DNA of 64,000 nt, from NCBI GenBank assembly GCA_001189495.1, contig CP012068.1, positions 124,001-188,000 of the forward strand, in the 5' to 3' direction. Positions 21,589 to 30,651 of this stretch are shown here, in pieces; position 1 is the first letter of the stretch, and every line of letters starts with the position of its first letter. The position numbers and the translations under genes are program-made. This stretch comes from Eubacterium sulci ATCC 35585. GTDB lineage: Bacteria > Bacillota > Clostridia > Peptostreptococcales > Anaerovoracaceae. The notes under the pieces are model-generated. The model did not search any database and was not told the DNA's origin. It was given only the letters and a program-made list of their open reading frames with translations.

Positions 21589-22276
21589 AGAAGAACTTAA
21601 AGCTCTTGCACTCCCTAGTGACGATGACACCTTGAGACAGTTTGAACTCTATATGAATGGCGTTCTTGAATGGAATGAAAAAATCAATCTGACTGCAATT
21701 ACTGAGGAAGATGATTTTGTAGAAAAGCATTATATTGATTCACTAAAGCTAGCCAAATTAGGCTTATTAAAACCTGGTAACAGGATTATGGACCTTGGAA
21801 CAGGTGGTGGATTTCCTGGAGTTCCACTTGCTATAGTATATCCACAGACTGATTTTATCCTAGCAGACTCGCTGAACAAGAGATTAAAAGTAATAGATGA
21901 ACTTTGTGGGGAAATCGGCATAAGCAATGTTAGCACAGTTCATGGGAGAGCTGAAGATTTAGGGCATAACCAAGAGTATAGGGAAACCTTTGATTGTTGT
22001 GTTTCGAGAGCGGTTGCAAACCTATCAACTCTATGTGAATATTGCCTACCTATGGTCAAACCAGGAGGATATTTTATCGCGTATAAGACGGGAACGGCAG
22101 AAGAGGAAATCAAAAATGCTGAAAAAGCAATAAAAATTCTCGGTGGAGGAAAAGTAGAAATCATATCTTCTGACCATGAAAATATTGATCACTGCTTTGT
22201 AAAAATAAAAAAACTGCAAAACACTGCAAGGCAATATCCAAGAAAAGCGGGAACGCCGTCAAAACAGCCATTGTAA
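21569..22276 (+). CDS. rsmG: 16S rRNA (guanine527-N7)-methyltransferase
   Basis: A 235-residue SAM-dependent methyltransferase (GidB). The SAM motif is [16 protein letters not shown] near residues 70-85. The start is TTG at 21569, supported by AAGGAG 8 bases upstream and by the family N-terminus; it overlaps mnmG by 20 bases. A terminator that also contains a parS site follows. Confidence 0.95.
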   Translation: MKKQNLKEELKALALPSDDDTLRQFELYMNGVLEWNEKINLTAITEEDDFVEKHYIDSLKLAKLGLLKPGNRIMDLGTGGGFPGVPLAIVYPQTDFILADSLNKRLKVIDELCGEIGISNVSTVHGRAEDLGHNQEYRETFDCCVSRAVANLSTLCEYCLPMVKPGGYFIAYKTGTAEEEIKNAEKAIKILGGGKVEIISSDHENIDHCFVKIKKLQNTARQYPRKAGTPSKQPL

Positions 22277-22288
22277 GTATGATAGAAT

Positions 22289-22322
22289 AGAGAATGTTTC
22301 ACGTGAAACATTCTCTGTTTTT
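22289..22322 (+). terminator. rsmG terminator built around a parS site
   Basis: A perfect 28-base palindrome (22289-22316) with AGAGAA/TTCTCT outer arms followed by GTTTTTAT; the centre is the parS sequence. Confidence 0.75.
22295..22310. other. parS centromere site
   Basis: TGTTTCACGTGAAACA exactly matches the ParB recognition consensus known from Bacillus subtilis and many other bacteria. It lies about 90 bases upstream of parA and about 7 kb from oriC, where the primary segregation sites are expected. Confidence 0.95.
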
Positions 22323-22333
22323 ATATAAAAAAG

Positions 22334-22362
22334 TGGAAAAAAAGCTCTATTTGGTATATAAT
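22334..22362 (+). promoter_or_regulatory. Predicted parAB promoter
   Basis: TGGAAA (22334-22339), 17-base spacer, TATAAT (22357-22362), between parS and parA. Confidence 0.5.
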
Positions 22363-22399
22363 AAATCAAGTCCATTTTTTGATTATGGAGGATAAAAAA

Positions 22400-23170
22400 T
22401 TGGGAAAAGCAATAGCAATATTTAACCAAAAGGGTGGAGTTGGCAAGACAACTACAAACATCAATTTAGGTGCATGCCTAGCACTTTTGGGAAAGAAAGT
22501 TTTAATCTTAGATATTGACCCTCAGGGGAATACGACAAGTGGAATTGGAATCAAGAAAAAGAGTCTAGATTACACAGTCTATGATCTTTTGATTGAGGAT
22601 GATTTTGATACCAAAAAGGCAATTCTACATACGAATATAAAGGGGCTGGATATAATTCCAGCAAGTGTAGATTTAGCAGGTGCCGAAATTGAACTTGTTC
22701 AAATTGAGGGAAGAGAACAAAGGCTTAGAAAGGCTATAGATAAGGTAAGACAAAAGTATGATTACATATTCATCGATTGTCCTCCTTCGCTAGGTCTTCT
22801 AACTATAAATTCTTTGACAGCTGTTCAGAGCGTACTTATTCCTATTCAGTGTGAGTTCTACGCTCTTGAAGGTGTTAGCCAGCTTGTTAGCACAATCGAA
22901 ATTGTAAGAAAGAACCTCAATAAGGAGCTTGAGATTGAAGGCGTAATTCTGAGCATGTTCGATGGACGTACTAATTTATCTGTTCAGGTTGTTCAAGAAG
23001 TCAAGAAGTACTTTGGTGCAAAGGTGTATTCTACGGTTATTCCAAGAAATATTAGACTTGCCGAGGCGCCAAGCTATGGTATGGCTATAACAGAGTATGA
23101 TCCTAAATCAAGGGGTGCAGAAGCGTATAGAGAATTTGCTGAGGAGTTCCTCGAAAGGGAGGAAGAGTAA
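22400..23170 (+). CDS. parA: Chromosome partitioning ATPase ParA/Soj
   Basis: A 256-residue deviant Walker ATPase that drives segregation of ParB-parS and affects DnaA. The deviant Walker A motif KGGVGKTTT is at about residues 11-19. The start is taken as TTG at 22400, because GGAGG lies 8 bases upstream and the product then begins MGKAIAIFNQKGG, typical for Soj; upstream in-frame starts (22379, 22385) overlap or precede that ribosome site. The stop overlaps the parB ATG by one base. Confidence 0.94.
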   Translation: MGKAIAIFNQKGGVGKTTTNINLGACLALLGKKVLILDIDPQGNTTSGIGIKKKSLDYTVYDLLIEDDFDTKKAILHTNIKGLDIIPASVDLAGAEIELVQIEGREQRLRKAIDKVRQKYDYIFIDCPPSLGLLTINSLTAVQSVLIPIQCEFYALEGVSQLVSTIEIVRKNLNKELEIEGVILSMFDGRTNLSVQVVQEVKKYFGAKVYSTVIPRNIRLAEAPSYGMAITEYDPKSRGAEAYREFAEEFLEREEE

Positions 23171-24069
23171 TGGCAACTAAGGGAAAGAAGAGTGGACTAG
23201 GCAGAGGCCTTGACGCGTTATTTGCTGACCGTGAAGTTGCGGTTAATGAGGATATTAAGCTTCCAGCTCAGGAGGAATCAGGTGATAGTGTCAAATATAT
23301 AAATATAAATGACATCAAACCTAATCACGGGCAACCCCGTAAGACTTTTGATCCAGAGAAGATAAGTGAACTTGCTAGGTCAATAGAGGAACACGGAATA
23401 ATTCAGCCACTGGTTGTGACTAAGGCCGAAGTAGGATATGAGATTGTTGCAGGAGAGAGGCGCTGGAGAGCTGCAAGAGAAGCAGACCTAAAGAAGGTCC
23501 CTTGCCTTGTGAGAACTCTTACAGATGAAGAAAATATGCTTCTTGCAATAATCGAGAATATGCAAAGAGAGGATCTAAACCCTATAGAAGAAGCTGAGGG
23601 TCTAGAGAAAATGATCAAGGTATATGGCTTTACACAGGATAAAGTTTCAAAGAGTGTAAGTAAGTCAAGACCTTATATTACCAATGCTTTGAGGCTTTTA
23701 AATCTCCCAGAAAGCGTGAGAAAAGAGGTTGCTGAAGGTAGACTTTCAGCAGGTCATGCAAGAGCTATTCTTTCAGCAGATAATTTCCAGAAACAGGAAG
23801 AACTTTGCAAGAGAGTTATCGCAGAAGGACTATCGGTGAGAGAAACAGAAAAGCTCGCAAGCACCGAAAAACAGAAGAGAAACAAGGCTTTAAAGCGTGT
23901 TAAACCTAAGGAAATTCTCAGTGTGGAGAATGAACTTAAAGATATTTATGGTACGAAGGTAAATATTGAAGCAAAGGGAAAAGGCGGATCTATTCAACTC
24001 CACTATTACAGCATGGATGAACTGAACAGATTGATAGACATTCTCAGAGTTGCAAATATAAATTCGTAA
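23170..24069 (+). CDS. parB: Chromosome partitioning protein ParB/Spo0J
   Basis: A 299-residue CTP-dependent DNA clamp that loads at parS. The N-terminal ParB domain has the conserved GERRWRAAREA (box II, about residues 95-105) and ENMQREDLNPIEEA (about 120-133), followed by a helix-turn-helix (DKVSKSVSKSRPYITNALRLL) and a C-terminal dimer domain. A perfect parS lies 860 bases upstream. Confidence 0.96.
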   Translation: MATKGKKSGLGRGLDALFADREVAVNEDIKLPAQEESGDSVKYININDIKPNHGQPRKTFDPEKISELARSIEEHGIIQPLVVTKAEVGYEIVAGERRWRAAREADLKKVPCLVRTLTDEENMLLAIIENMQREDLNPIEEAEGLEKMIKVYGFTQDKVSKSVSKSRPYITNALRLLNLPESVRKEVAEGRLSAGHARAILSADNFQKQEELCKRVIAEGLSVRETEKLASTEKQKRNKALKRVKPKEILSVENELKDIYGTKVNIEAKGKGGSIQLHYYSMDELNRLIDILRVANINS

Positions 24070-24082
24070 TGGAGAAGTAAAG

Positions 24083-25849
24083 ATGACAGAAAAAGTGGCA
24101 AAACGCATTATATCAGCCGACCTTCCTATGCCGATGTGCATAGTTAATAGGGATGGTAAGGTAACCAGTGCGAACAGATTCATAGACAGAGTCTTCCCCT
24201 ACAAAGGAATAGAAGATGCCGATTTTTTTGCTCTCACAGGTATAAAGATAAAATCACTTTTAGATGGGGATAATAAGTATCTACTCGATAGAAATGGCCG
24301 AAAGTTTAGAGTGATTGCAGATAGCGATAAGAATGAATATGGCGATGATATCATCGTATTTTTCAGAGATGTCACAGGATATGAAGATCTTAAGAAGAAA
24401 TACGTTTCTGAGAAAGTATGTGTATGTCGTATAAACGTAGATAACTACGACCAGTTTGCAGGCTCTGTAACACCAGAGACCGGCATGTCGGTAACTAGTC
24501 AGGTTGATCGCATCATTAGAAAGTGGGCAGCTGACATAGATGCATCCCTTGATAAAATCAAGGACACGATATACAACGTATACTTTCAGTACGGACATTT
24601 TGAGGAGCTTGTAAACAACAAGTTTTCTATTCTAGATGATGTGAGAAAGATAGATACAGGAGCAGATTTTCCACTGACACTTAGCATGGGCCTTGGAATA
24701 GGTGGTGCAAACATATTGGAAACCTCAGAGTATGCGGCTGCGGCACTTGACCTTGCGCTAGGACGCGGAGGAGACCAGGTTGTTGTCAAGGAGGAATCCG
24801 AAATCAGCTACTTCGGTGGTAAGACGCAGTCCATAGAAAAGGGTAGCAAGGGTAAGTCGAGAATCATTGCTCATGCTTTGAGAAAACTTATCGAGCAGTC
24901 TAATCGAGTTTTGATTATGGGGCATCAAAATGCGGACATGGACGCATTTGGCTCTGCACTTGGAATTTACAGAATGTGTATCAACAGTGGAACTGAGGCG
25001 CACATTATTATTGATCAGGTGAATGATACTATGCAAGCCGTATATGACCAGGTAAGAGCGACGCAAAACTATAATCTTGATTCAACAGAGAAAGCTAATG
25101 CTTTGATAGAGTCAGATACTCTGCTAGTTATCGTAGATACGCAAAGACCTAGCTATTTAGAGGCTCCAGAACTTTTGGATAAGACGGAGAGAATCGTTGT
25201 AATAGACCATCACCGAAGGGCTGAGGACTATATCACGGGAGCAACATTATCATATATTGAAACATATGCATCGTCAGCTTCAGAGCTTGTAACAGAGATG
25301 CTTCAATATGTAATTCCGAGAAAATCACTCGTAAAACTTGAGGCAGAAGCGCTTCTTGCGGGTATAACATTAGATACAAATAGATTTGCTGTAAAGACTG
25401 GAGTTAGAACATTTGAGGCAGCTGCATGGCTTAGAAGAGCCGGTGCTGACACAACAGAGGTGAAGAGATTCTTCCAAATTGATCCTGACACATTTAAAGT
25501 TAGGGCCAAGGCTATTGCAAATGCAAGTTTCTATGATGGTGGCATTGCAGTATCAATATGTGAGGGACAAAATCAGGATGCTCAGGTAATCAATGCACAG
25601 GTTGCTGACGAGCTCCTAAATATCAAAGGAATAAGAGCTAGCTTTGTTGCAGGGGTAAACGATAAAGGAATTACCTGCATAAGTGCAAGGTCGCTTGGGG
25701 ACATAAATGTTCAGGTTCTACTTGAGAAAATCGGTGGAGGCGGACATTTGAATACCGCGGGAGCTCAGGTTAAAGAAAAACCTGAGGAAGTGCTAGAGAT
25801 AGTACTGGGATTATTAGAAAAAGGAGAAAAAAATGAAAGTAATACTTAA
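24083..25849 (+). CDS. gdpP: Cyclic-di-AMP phosphodiesterase, GdpP-like, without membrane anchor
   Basis: A 588-residue DHH-family enzyme that hydrolyses c-di-AMP. Order: PAS-like sensor (about 10-105), degenerate GGDEF domain (about 110-240), DHH domain with [12 protein letters not shown] near 280 and VIDHHRR near 373, and DHHA1 with [12 protein letters not shown] near 552. The two N-terminal membrane helices of ordinary GdpP are missing; the 13-base gap to parB leaves no room for them, so this form should be cytosolic. It overlaps rplI by 17 bases, the usual gdpP-rplI pairing. Confidence 0.9.
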   Translation: MTEKVAKRIISADLPMPMCIVNRDGKVTSANRFIDRVFPYKGIEDADFFALTGIKIKSLLDGDNKYLLDRNGRKFRVIADSDKNEYGDDIIVFFRDVTGYEDLKKKYVSEKVCVCRINVDNYDQFAGSVTPETGMSVTSQVDRIIRKWAADIDASLDKIKDTIYNVYFQYGHFEELVNNKFSILDDVRKIDTGADFPLTLSMGLGIGGANILETSEYAAAALDLALGRGGDQVVVKEESEISYFGGKTQSIEKGSKGKSRIIAHALRKLIEQSNRVLIMGHQNADMDAFGSALGIYRMCINSGTEAHIIIDQVNDTMQAVYDQVRATQNYNLDSTEKANALIESDTLLVIVDTQRPSYLEAPELLDKTERIVVIDHHRRAEDYITGATLSYIETYASSASELVTEMLQYVIPRKSLVKLEAEALLAGITLDTNRFAVKTGVRTFEAAAWLRRAGADTTEVKRFFQIDPDTFKVRAKAIANASFYDGGIAVSICEGQNQDAQVINAQVADELLNIKGIRASFVAGVNDKGITCISARSLGDINVQVLLEKIGGGGHLNTAGAQVKEKPEEVLEIVLGLLEKGEKNESNT

Positions 25850-26276
25850 ACAGGATGTAAAAGGTACAGGTAAGGCTGGTGAAGTTCTTGAGGTAAGCGA
25901 TGGTTTTGCAAGAAATATGCTTCTCAAGAAGGGGCTAGCGGTTGAGGCAACAAAGGCAAATCTAAGAAGTCTAGAGAAGCAAAAAGCACTCGAAATCCAG
26001 CAGGAAAAGGAAAACAGAGAGCAAGCTCAGAGCATGGCTGAGGCGCTTAAGGATAAGAAGATTGTTATCAAGACAAAGTCAGGTGAAGGCGGCAAGCTTT
26101 TCGGTTCAATCACATCAAAGGATATAGCTGATGCTATCAAAGAACAGCTTGGAATGGATATCGAAAAGAAGAAAATTGAGCTTGCAAACCCACTAAAGCA
26201 GCTTGGTAGCTTTGATGTAGTGGTTAAGCTATATCACGAGATCAAAGGTGAGATAAAGGTTGAGCTTGTAGATTAG
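25833..26276 (+). CDS. rplI: 50S ribosomal protein L9
   Basis: A 147-residue ribosomal protein with the N-terminal signature [21 protein letters not shown], a long charged connecting helix and the C-terminal RNA-binding domain. It overlaps gdpP by 17 bases and is preceded by AAAAGGAGA inside that gene. Confidence 0.97.
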   Translation: MKVILKQDVKGTGKAGEVLEVSDGFARNMLLKKGLAVEATKANLRSLEKQKALEIQQEKENREQAQSMAEALKDKKIVIKTKSGEGGKLFGSITSKDIADAIKEQLGMDIEKKKIELANPLKQLGSFDVVVKLYHEIKGEIKVELVD

Positions 26277-26285
26277 GAGTCAAAA

Positions 26286-27599
26286 ATGACAGAGAAGATA
26301 CCTCCGCATAATAAAGAAGCAGAGCAGTCCGTACTAGGCGCCGCAATGCTTGATAAGGATGCACTTTTTGATGTACTCGAGACGGTAAAGGCTGATGATT
26401 TCTACGATGCAGCTCATAAGGAAGTCTACGACGTAATCCTAGAGCTTGGCAGAAGAAACGAATCAGTAGATATCGTTACTGTTTGCGATGAGCTAAAAAA
26501 GCGTGGAAGCCTCGAAATAGCAGGGGGAAGAGCATATATTGCATCGCTTACAGCGAATGTGCCATCTGCGAAAAATGCAGTAGGTTACGCTAAGATTGTA
26601 GCCGAAAAGGCACAGCTTAGAAGGCTCATTAAGGCTGCCGATGAGATAAGAGAAAAGAGCTTTGAGGAGAGTGAGGATGCAGGATATATCCTTGACTTTG
26701 CAGAGCAGAACATATTTGAAATTGCGCAGAAACGCCAGAAGAACGATTACTCACACATCAAAGATGTCATCATGGAAAACGTTGAGATGATTGACAAAGC
26801 TGCAGGTTCAGACGGCGATGTTACGGGTATTCCTTCAGGCTTTACAGAAATCGATAAGATCACTGGAGGTTTCCAGCGTTCTGACCTCATAATCCTAGCA
26901 GCAAGACCTGCTATGGGAAAGAGTTCATTTGCGCTAAATATTGCTCTTAATGCAGCGAAGAGGGGATCGAAGGGAATCATCATCTTTAACCTTGAGATGC
27001 CTAAGGACCAGCTTGGACAAAGACTTCTTTCGATGGAAAGTAACATTGAGCTTTCAAATATCAGAAAGGGTAAGATAGAGATAAATGACTGGCAGAAGAT
27101 AAATATAGCTGCAGACATTTTATCAAAGACAAGCATCACTATAGACGATACTCCAGGTATCACTGTTATGGAGATGAAAAATAAGTGCAGAAGAATGAAG
27201 GCGGAGTATGGACTTGACCTTGTGATTGTCGACTATCTACAGCTTATGACGTCTGAAGGTAGATCTGAGAGCAGGCAGCAAGAAATCAGTAAGCTTTCAA
27301 GATACCTGAAGCTGCTTGCTAGAGAGATGGACTGTCCAGTGCTAGTACTTTCCCAGCTTTCACGTGCACCAGAACTTAGAAATGACCACAGACCTATGCT
27401 TTCCGACCTTAGAGAATCAGGCTCAATCGAGCAGGATGCGGATATGGTAATATTCCTCTATAGAGATGACTACTATAACGAGGAGAGTGAAAAGCCAAAT
27501 GTTTGCGAAGTCATTATCGCAAAGCATAGAAACGGTGAGACCGCAAGACGCGATTTGACCTGGGTAGAAAGATATACCAAGTTCAGCGACATGGTATAG
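26286..27599 (+). CDS. dnaB: Replicative DNA helicase DnaB
   Basis: A 437-residue hexameric helicase. It has the N-terminal helical domain starting PPHNKEAEQSVLGAAML, Walker A ARPAMGKSSFALN near residues 212-224, Walker B (LVIVDYLQLM) near 316-325 and the arginine finger region SDLRESGSIEQDAD. It lies 9 bases after rplI. The following gene is the likely helicase loader. Confidence 0.97.
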   Translation: MTEKIPPHNKEAEQSVLGAAMLDKDALFDVLETVKADDFYDAAHKEVYDVILELGRRNESVDIVTVCDELKKRGSLEIAGGRAYIASLTANVPSAKNAVGYAKIVAEKAQLRRLIKAADEIREKSFEESEDAGYILDFAEQNIFEIAQKRQKNDYSHIKDVIMENVEMIDKAAGSDGDVTGIPSGFTEIDKITGGFQRSDLIILAARPAMGKSSFALNIALNAAKRGSKGIIIFNLEMPKDQLGQRLLSMESNIELSNIRKGKIEINDWQKINIAADILSKTSITIDDTPGITVMEMKNKCRRMKAEYGLDLVIVDYLQLMTSEGRSESRQQEISKLSRYLKLLAREMDCPVLVLSQLSRAPELRNDHRPMLSDLRESGSIEQDADMVIFLYRDDYYNEESEKPNVCEVIIAKHRNGETARRDLTWVERYTKFSDMV

Positions 27600-27649
27600 T
27601 TTAGCGCGCCATTATTGGCGAGCACATAGCAGATTATTAGGAGAAATCC

Positions 27650-28930
27650 ATGAAATATATCAAAGCAAAAAGACGAGATATGTATCTTGGTGATATGCCT
27701 CTCGAGAACATTTTCATAAATGAATTTCTTCCGATAGCACCGGGGGACTTTGTTAAGGTGTACCTTTATGCAAGGCTTTACGCAGAGTTAGGCTATCCGC
27801 TGGATAATGCTCAGATGTCAAAGGAGCTTGCAGTAGATGAAAAGACAATCATTGAAGCCTGGGAATACTGGGAGGATATGAACGCCATCAAAAAGCGCTT
27901 CTACGGAGAGGGCAAGGCTGACTTTGCAGTCGAGTTTATAGACCTCAAAGAATTGATTTACGGTGGAGCTAAGGGAGAAGAACAAAAGGATTCGCAGGGC
28001 GTTGAACCTGTGAGCGTTTTTGGTAGCGAGGCAATTCCTGCTTTGATGCCAAAGATAGAAAAGATTTTAGGACGCACTTTATCTAGCAGTGACATGCAGA
28101 GTGTCATATCGTGGATAGACGATGTGAAGGCGACGCCTGAAGTTGTTGAAAAAGCAGTGGTTTATTGTTCAGATAAGGGCAAGGTTAGCTTTAAATACAT
28201 AGAAAAAGTAATCGAGGAATGGACCAAGATTGGTATCAAAACTAGTGAGGATGTCGACAATTATCTTGAAGAAAACGACCAGAGACACGTAAGATATAGA
28301 CGTGTTATGAAGGCGCTCGGTTTTTCGAGAAATCCTTCCGAGGAAGAGCAGAGACTCATGGACAGCTGGTTTGATGAGATGGGCTTTAAGATGGATAAGG
28401 TGCTAGAGGCTTGCAGTAAGACTGCAGGAATTTCGAATCCTAATCTGAAGTATGTGAACTCAATTCTCGACAACTGGAGAAAGGAAGCAAGCGAAGATAA
28501 CAGGGATGTAAACGAAAAGAAACCTGTGAGCAGAGCGGTTTTGAACAAGTACTACGATTTCTTGCGCAAGAAGGCAGAAACAGATGCAGATGCTAGACGT
28601 AAGGAAATCTACAAGAAGCTTCCAAAGATAAAGGAAATAGAGAAAAGTATTCATTCCTTGAGTGCAAAGCTTTCAGGAATGATGCTATACGGACAGGATA
28701 ATGGCGAGTCTAAGAGCCTAAATGATGAGATGAATATGCTATACGAGGAGCGCGCCATCATTTTGACCGAAAACAACTACGATATGGATTACATGGAAGA
28801 GAGATATAAGTGTAATCTGTGCGATGACACGGGGATTATGGATACGGGAGAGAGATGTTCTTGTATAGAACAAAGGATGATTGAGGCTGAGGAATGGCAA
28901 AGTCAACGAGAAAAGCGAAGAAAAAATTAA
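27650..28930 (+). CDS. DnaD-domain primosomal protein fused to a DnaC-type N-terminal domain
   Basis: A 426-residue protein. Residues about 9-85 resemble the DnaD/DnaB winged-helix N-terminal domain; two DnaD C-terminal-like helical units follow (about 118-190 and 212-285). Residues about 300-410 look like the N-terminal part of clostridial DnaC/DnaI helicase loaders: a long helical segment with EIYKKLPKIKEIE, then a zinc-type cluster C387-x2-C390 and CSC at 403-405. The AAA+ ATPase domain that should follow is absent; the protein stops and divIC begins, overlapping by 37 bases. Loader function is inferred from domains and the dnaB neighbour. Confidence 0.8.
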   Translation: MKYIKAKRRDMYLGDMPLENIFINEFLPIAPGDFVKVYLYARLYAELGYPLDNAQMSKELAVDEKTIIEAWEYWEDMNAIKKRFYGEGKADFAVEFIDLKELIYGGAKGEEQKDSQGVEPVSVFGSEAIPALMPKIEKILGRTLSSSDMQSVISWIDDVKATPEVVEKAVVYCSDKGKVSFKYIEKVIEEWTKIGIKTSEDVDNYLEENDQRHVRYRRVMKALGFSRNPSEEEQRLMDSWFDEMGFKMDKVLEACSKTAGISNPNLKYVNSILDNWRKEASEDNRDVNEKKPVSRAVLNKYYDFLRKKAETDADARRKEIYKKLPKIKEIEKSIHSLSAKLSGMMLYGQDNGESKSLNDEMNMLYEERAIILTENNYDMDYMEERYKCNLCDDTGIMDTGERCSCIEQRMIEAEEWQSQREKRRKN

Positions 28931-29214
28931 ATACAGGTAGATTGGTTCTGTCTTTGATAGTTCTTTTTCTCCTCATAGGCTGTGCGTTTTCGATAAAGAA
29001 GATTGTTACGCTTCACATTGAGAAAAACCACCTCGAGAAGACCCAGAAAGAGCTAGAGCAGAAGAAGGATGACCTTACTGCAGAGCTCAAGAATGTCAAC
29101 GAACTCGACTACATCGAGGAGCAGGCTCGAAAACAGCTCAAGATGATTAAGCCGGGCGAGGTTCTTTATGTCCTAGATGGCAAAAAGGATAAGGTTAATA
29201 AGGACAAAAAATAA
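28894..29214 (+). CDS. divIC: Septum formation initiator, DivIC/FtsB family
   Basis: A 106-residue bitopic protein: a basic cytoplasmic N-terminus, one membrane helix (about residues 16-36, LVLSLIVLFLLIGCAF) and an outside coiled coil (about 40-80) ending in a PGEVLYVL motif usual in DivIC/FtsB. It works with FtsL and DivIB in the divisome. It overlaps both neighbours (37 bases upstream, 1 base downstream), so the group is tightly coupled. Confidence 0.85.
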   Translation: MAKSTRKAKKKLNTGRLVLSLIVLFLLIGCAFSIKKIVTLHIEKNHLEKTQKELEQKKDDLTAELKNVNELDYIEEQARKQLKMIKPGEVLYVLDGKKDKVNKDKK

Positions 29215-29780
29215 TGGAAGAAAAGCCGGTTATTAACGAGGTCATCGTTGTCGAGGGAAGGGATGACACTGCCGCTATAAACAAGGCGGTAGAGGCTGTA
29301 ACCATAGAAACTCACGGTTACGGAATCTCGGCAGCAACATGGAAAAAACTAGATAATGCGTATGAAACTAAAGGGCTGATTGTAATGACGGATCCAGACC
29401 ACGCAGGTCGCAAGATAAGGGAGCGAATCTGCGCTAGGTATCCTGATGCAAAGCAGGCCTTTTTGACCGCTGCAAAAGCTGAGAAAAACGGAGACATTGG
29501 TATAGAAAATGCAAGACCTGAGGACATAGTCAATGCACTGAAACTCGCAAAGTGCACGATTACAGGAAGAAGAGAGGAGTTTTCTTCTGCGGACCTCAGC
29601 GATAATGAACTTATAGGTGGTGAATCATCAAAGGAGAGGCGCACCTTGCTTGGCGACTTGCTCGGGCTTGGTTATTGCAACGGCAAGTCCCTGCTAAAGA
29701 AGCTCAATTTGATGGGAGTTAGCCGCAATGATTTTGATGAAGCAATCAGAAAGGTGAACGAGAAGCTTGGAAATAGCTAA
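29214..29780 (+). CDS. rnmV: Ribonuclease M5
   Basis: A 188-residue TOPRIM nuclease that matures 5S rRNA. The TOPRIM motifs are VVEGRDDTAAI near residues 11-21 and MTDPDHAGRKIRE near residues 58-70. The rnmV-rsmA adjacency is typical of Firmicutes. Confidence 0.95.
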   Translation: MEEKPVINEVIVVEGRDDTAAINKAVEAVTIETHGYGISAATWKKLDNAYETKGLIVMTDPDHAGRKIRERICARYPDAKQAFLTAAKAEKNGDIGIENARPEDIVNALKLAKCTITGRREEFSSADLSDNELIGGESSKERRTLLGDLLGLGYCNGKSLLKKLNLMGVSRNDFDEAIRKVNEKLGNS

Positions 29781-29784
29781 AAAC

Positions 29785-30651
29785 ATGGAATTATATTCCC
29801 TAAGCACTTTAAATTACATAAGGAAAAAGTTTGGCTTTCACAATGCGAAGAGTCTGGGGCAGAACTTTTTAACTGACAAAGGTGTAATAGACAGTATTAT
29901 TGAGGCGACGAACATAAGCGAGGAAGATCTCGTTATCGAGATTGGACCTGGCGTCGGTGTTTTGACAGTTGAAGCTGCAAAGGAAGCAGGAAAGGTTTGT
30001 GCGATAGAAATCGACAAAAATTTGCTCCCTGTACTTGACTTTACACTGAAAGGGTACGACAATATTGAAGTCATAAATCAAGATGTTCTCAAGACGGATT
30101 TGAACGACATCATAAAGTCTTCAAAATTTCAACATACTAAGGTAATAGGAAATCTGCCATACTATATAACTACACCTATCATCATGTATCTGCTCGAAAA
30201 TGAGATAAACATCGAGTCGATAACAATTATGATGCAGAAGGAAGTTGCTGATAGAATCATGGCAGGGCCAGGAAGTAAAACTTTCGGGGCTATTTCACTT
30301 GCAGTGCAATATTACTGCGAGGTCAGTGAGGTCACCGAGGTACCAAAAGAGGTATTCTACCCTGTACCAAAGGTTGATTCTGCAGTTCTCAAGCTGAGCA
30401 TAAGGACGGAAAAGCCAGTGCATCCAAAGAGCGAAAAGCTGATGTTCAATTGCATCAAAGCAGGCTTTGGGCAGAGGCGCAAGACGATTTCCAATTCCCT
30501 AACGGGAGCTGGCTTCAGCAAGGATGAGATAAAACAGGCATTAGAGAGGCTAAATATTGAGCCTACAAGGAGAGCGGAGACACTCTCAATAGAGGATTTT
30601 GCTGCAATTTCAGACGAACTTGCAGTATTTGTGGAGAAAAAGGATGAGTAA
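29785..30651 (+). CDS. rsmA: 16S rRNA (adenine1518/1519-N6)-dimethyltransferase (KsgA)
   Basis: A 288-residue methyltransferase that dimethylates two adenines in the 16S 3' hairpin. KSLGQNFLTD near residues 21-30, the SAM motif VIEIGPGVGVLT near 49-60, and the catalytic NLPYYITTP near 123-131 are all present. ATG 29785 is chosen because it gives the usual family N-terminus; a TTG at 29767 is possible. The last 8 bases overlap the next gene. Confidence 0.95.
   Translation: MELYSLSTLNYIRKKFGFHNAKSLGQNFLTDKGVIDSIIEATNISEEDLVIEIGPGVGVLTVEAAKEAGKVCAIEIDKNLLPVLDFTLKGYDNIEVINQDVLKTDLNDIIKSSKFQHTKVIGNLPYYITTPIIMYLLENEINIESITIMMQKEVADRIMAGPGSKTFGAISLAVQYYCEVSEVTEVPKEVFYPVPKVDSAVLKLSIRTEKPVHPKSEKLMFNCIKAGFGQRRKTISNSLTGAGFSKDEIKQALERLNIEPTRRAETLSIEDFAAISDELAVFVEKKDE

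Noticed and set aside
22379-22399. Earlier parA starts (TTG 22379, ATG 22385)
   Set aside because: They lie before or on the GGAGG site that serves TTG 22400.
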